From positions 1 through 7,530 of the forward strand of contig DHUL01000020.1 of NCBI GenBank assembly GCA_002409145.1: a stretch of DNA of 7,530 bases. The letters run 5' to 3'. This DNA comes from Bacteroidales bacterium UBA5235 (GTDB lineage Bacteria; Bacteroidota; Bacteroidia; Bacteroidales; VadinHA17). Numbering within the stretch: position 1 is the first letter of the stretch; every line of letters begins with the position of its first letter. The position numbers and the translations under genes are program-made. The notes under the pieces are model-generated. The model worked only from the letters and a program-made list of their open reading frames with translations. It was not told where the DNA came from and made no database searches. This document shows positions 6,301-7,530 of the stretch, piece by piece.

Positions 6301-6467
6301 TCCCGCTGGCACTGAGGGGTAACCTGGCCGGGAATGAGATTCAGAGCCCGATGGCAAAAGTGATTCTCGGGGGGCTTATTACATCCACCCTTCTTAACAT
6401 ATACATCGTTCCGATCGTGTACAGTGCACTTAGGAACCGCGGAATACTTAAAAACGACAATCTATGA
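3366..6467 (+). CDS. czcA: CzcA-family heavy-metal RND efflux pump, inner-membrane subunit
   Basis: This proton-driven pump exports metal cations from periplasm or cytoplasm through the adaptor and outer channel. At 1033 residues it is full length. It has one membrane helix at about 13-31, a large periplasmic loop, helices 2-6 (about 338-500), helix 7 (about 535-553), a second periplasmic loop, and helices 8-12 (about 865-1022). The helix-4 proton-relay motif reads AIGALVDDAIIDVENV, giving Asp403, Asp404, Asp408 and Glu410; Asp403 and Glu410 match the spacing of CusA Asp405/Glu412. Helix 10 has ATRNG, resembling CzcA (Asn) rather than CusA (Glu939). By my manual alignment, of the CusA methionine triad only the M672 equivalent (Met667 in HRIDHMLSG) is present. 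Substrate is therefore probably not Cu(I)/Ag(I), perhaps a divalent metal; this is inference. The stop overlaps the start of the channel gene. Confidence 0.94.
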   Translation: MINNIIKFSLNNKYLIILISVALVVFGVRTALNMDIDVFPDLTAPTVVVMTDARGMASEEVERLVTFPIETSVNGATGVRRVRSASSQGYSFVWVEFDWGTDIFRARQIVNEKLITVSSQMPMGVGQPALAPQSSVMGEIFFIGLQADSTSLMDLRTIAEWNIKPLLLATGGVSQVTVIGGDFRQYQVLANPVKMNHYRVSFIELAEVCRGISRNSTGGVVRQYGNEYVVRGIARTSDLEELGNTYVKSVNGRPVRLNDVAEVKTGSAVKMGYASGNAKPAVIISVSKQPKTNTLNVTERIEENLMALQKTLPPDVRLDTKIFRQADFIETSVHNVQNALFEGAVFVVIILFIFLGSFRTTVISLFAIPLSLLGAIVVMKFLGQNINTMSLGGMAIAIGALVDDAIIDVENVYKRLRQNRLLPENRRQNSFTVVFEASKEIRASILNATMIIIVAFIPLFFLSGMEGRMLKPLGISFIVSLFVSMIVAMTLTPLLSKMLLSDEKYLARNEKDKWLVRKLSYHYEKSLRWSLSHKKAVLLPVLALFIVSLIVMSTLGRSFLPEFNEGSLTLSVVTKPGVSLEESNRLGNLVEKELLTIPEISGTARRTGRGELDEHSQTTNSAEIDVNFKLKERTREEFMADVRSTLAQVPGIAFTVGQPLGHRIDHMLSGTRANIAIKLFGTDLNRMFSLGNGIKNSISGIDGLVDVNVDQQVEIPQIQIRANRDMLANYGITTQEFNEFVDIAFGGEKMADIYEGQRNFDLVLKLEGDYAENADGIRNALIDTHDGRKVPLDQVADIVSVSGPSSISRENVQRKVVISANVAGRDLRSAVEEIKDKVGKSVTLPEGYRIEYGGQFESEARASQTLLLTSLLALLIVFLLLFQEFRNFRLAGIILLNLPLALIGGVFAIFITSGILSIPAIIGFITLFGIATRNGILLISHYQRLHNEGVPLSGTVIRGSVDRLNPILMTALTAALALIPLALRGNLAGNEIQSPMAKVILGGLITSTLLNIYIVPIVYSALRNRGILKNDNL
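3791..3810 (+). other. Perfect 8-bp hairpin inside the pump gene
   Basis: TATCGGCC (3791-3798) and GGCCGATA (3803-3810) flank TTCA within the first periplasmic-loop coding sequence. It would fold in mRNA, but it lies in codons for ordinary residues and is most likely incidental. Confidence 0.3.
6212..6230 (+). other. Perfect 8-bp hairpin inside the pump gene near its 3' end
   Basis: TGTCCCGC (6212-6219) and GCGGGACA (6223-6230) flank a TGA loop, about 240 bases before the pump/channel junction. The stem is GC-rich with a 3-base loop. No T-run follows, so it is not a terminator; an mRNA-stability effect is possible but not shown. Confidence 0.3.
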
Positions 6468-7530
6468 ATCGCATAATCACAATTGTAGCCATCAGCTTTC
6501 TTTCCACCACCGGTGCATTTTCCCAGAACACAGAGGTGATCATCGCGGAGGTGGAGAGCAACAATACGACACTGATCGCACTCAGGAAGAACGCGGATGC
6601 GGAGCGTATCGGCAACATGACCGGCCTGTCACTTAAAAACCCTGAGCTCGGGTTCAGTTATCTTCTGGGCAGTCCGCAGACAATCGGTAACCGGAATGAC
6701 ATAAGCATCATGCAGTCATTTGATTTTCCCACAGCCTATGCTTACCGGAACCAGATATCCGAACTGAGGAATCTACAGGTGGAACTTGAGCTGGAGCGGC
6801 AGCGAAGAGATATACTACTGCAGGCCAGGCAGCTGTGCAACAGCATAATCTATCATAATGCGATGCAGGCCGAGTTTGGCAGGAGGTTGGAGAATGCACG
6901 CAGGCTGGCTGATTCCTATGAGGCGAAGTATAAAGCCGGAGAGTCAGGTATCATAGATTTCAACAAGTCGCGTGCCAACCTGCTGAATCTTCAGAAGGAC
7001 TCTGAATCAAACGGGATTGAAAGGCAGGCCCTTTTAGCCGTGCTTATCAGTCTCAACGGCGGGAAGCCGGTTGAGTTGACTGACACTGTTTTCCCCTTTC
7101 AGGCACTTCCGGCAGATTTTGAGGAGTGGTATGCCATGGCTGAACAGAATAACCCGCTTCTTCAGTGGCTGAGACAGGAGGTATTGGTAAGCCGTAAGGA
7201 CGAGCAGCTCAGCCTGGCGATGAGCCTCCCCAGGCTTCAGGCGGGTTATATGAGCGAGAAGGTTGTAGGACAGCAGTACCAGGGCATCTCTTTCGGCATA
7301 GCGATACCCCTGCTCGAAAACAGGAATGAGGTGAAGTATGCCAGGGCCAGGACTGTTGCCGTTCAGAGTGCTGAAAATGATGCGAGGATCCAATTCTACA
7401 ATAACCTGAAGGCATTGCACGAGAAGGCTGTAAGCCTCCGCAAATCACTTGATGATTACCGTCAGAACCTTCAGGTTTACAGCAGTACATCGCTTTTGCT
7501 GAAGGCGCTTGATCACGGAGAACTTTCACT
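6464..7530 (+). CDS. TolC-family outer-membrane efflux channel (CzcC/CusC-like), 3' end outside the window
   Basis: This is the outer-membrane duct of the tripartite pump. The frame is open to the window edge, giving 355 complete codons; the family is usually about 400-450 residues, so roughly the last helix and tail are missing. A signal peptide (1-20) precedes a likely cleavage site Ala-Phe-Ser|Gln; there is no lipobox, unlike many proteobacterial CusC proteins. Both OEP halves are seen: NPEL at 59-62 and YKAGESGIIDFNKSRANL starting at 156 in the first, NNP at 229-231 and GISFGIAIPLLENR starting at 274 in the second. These match the repeated strand-helix pattern of TolC relatives, and the stretches between are long Gln/Glu/Leu/Arg-rich helices. 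The ATG overlaps the pump's TGA by four bases (ATGA), indicating coupled translation. Confidence 0.9.
   Translation, partial: MNRIITIVAISFLSTTGAFSQNTEVIIAEVESNNTTLIALRKNADAERIGNMTGLSLKNPELGFSYLLGSPQTIGNRNDISIMQSFDFPTAYAYRNQISELRNLQVELELERQRRDILLQARQLCNSIIYHNAMQAEFGRRLENARRLADSYEAKYKAGESGIIDFNKSRANLLNLQKDSESNGIERQALLAVLISLNGGKPVELTDTVFPFQALPADFEEWYAMAEQNNPLLQWLRQEVLVSRKDEQLSLAMSLPRLQAGYMSEKVVGQQYQGISFGIAIPLLENRNEVKYARARTVAVQSAENDARIQFYNNLKALHEKAVSLRKSLDDYRQNLQVYSSTSLLLKALDHGELS

Noticed and set aside
6424..6636. Short + strand frame crossing the pump/channel junction
   Set aside because: It is out of frame with both the pump and the TolC-family channel, each of which has clear family motifs across this interval.
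7034..7529. Overlapping minus-strand open frames at the right edge
   Set aside because: They are antisense to the channel gene, whose + strand frame stays open to the window end with conserved OEP motifs.
1..7530. CRISPR array, insertion sequence or phage remnant
   Set aside because: No regularly spaced repeats, transposase, terminal inverted repeats or phage genes were seen; the window is continuous, tightly packed + strand genes.

Overview
The window looks like a chromosomal piece of a Bacteroidota genome, probably order Bacteroidales or a relative. This is inferred from the genes: the TatA variant, the small His/Cys-rich protein ending in Gly-Leu-Arg-Ala-Pro-Pro, the CzcB/CusB-type lipoprotein adaptor, one TAnnTTTG-type -7 element, and mostly weak Shine-Dalgarno sequences. 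All genes supported here lie on the + strand and are tightly packed.

Layout. Positions 1-63 are the 3' end of an unidentified gene, followed by a terminator-like hairpin (74-108). A non-coding stretch (109-268) holds three more inverted repeats and two copies of a short direct repeat. Then come tatA (269-598, TTG start) and an overlapping LolD-type ABC ATPase gene (595-1248). After a 77-base gap with a dyad and a third copy of the short repeat, a four-gene metal-efflux cluster fills the rest: a His-rich exported protein (1326-1760), a lipoprotein periplasmic adaptor (1851-3353), a CzcA-family RND pump (3366-6467), and a TolC-family outer-membrane channel (6464 to past the window end).

How they work together. 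The last three genes make a complete tripartite envelope pump: inner-membrane proton-driven RND subunit, lipid-anchored adaptor and outer-membrane duct. The His/Cys-rich protein and the adaptor's His-containing C-terminus suggest metal handling in the periplasm before export. The pump is CzcA-like in its intramembrane residues and lacks two of the three methionines of the CusA Cu(I)/Ag(I) site, so divalent cations are a better guess than Cu(I); this is inference. No metal-responsive regulator is encoded in the window.

The systems are largely of known type. The less explained parts are the hairpin-rich intergenic region upstream of tatA, the 9-base motif found three times in non-coding DNA, the translational coupling of tatA to an ABC ATPase, and the 11-residue repeats in the TatA tail.
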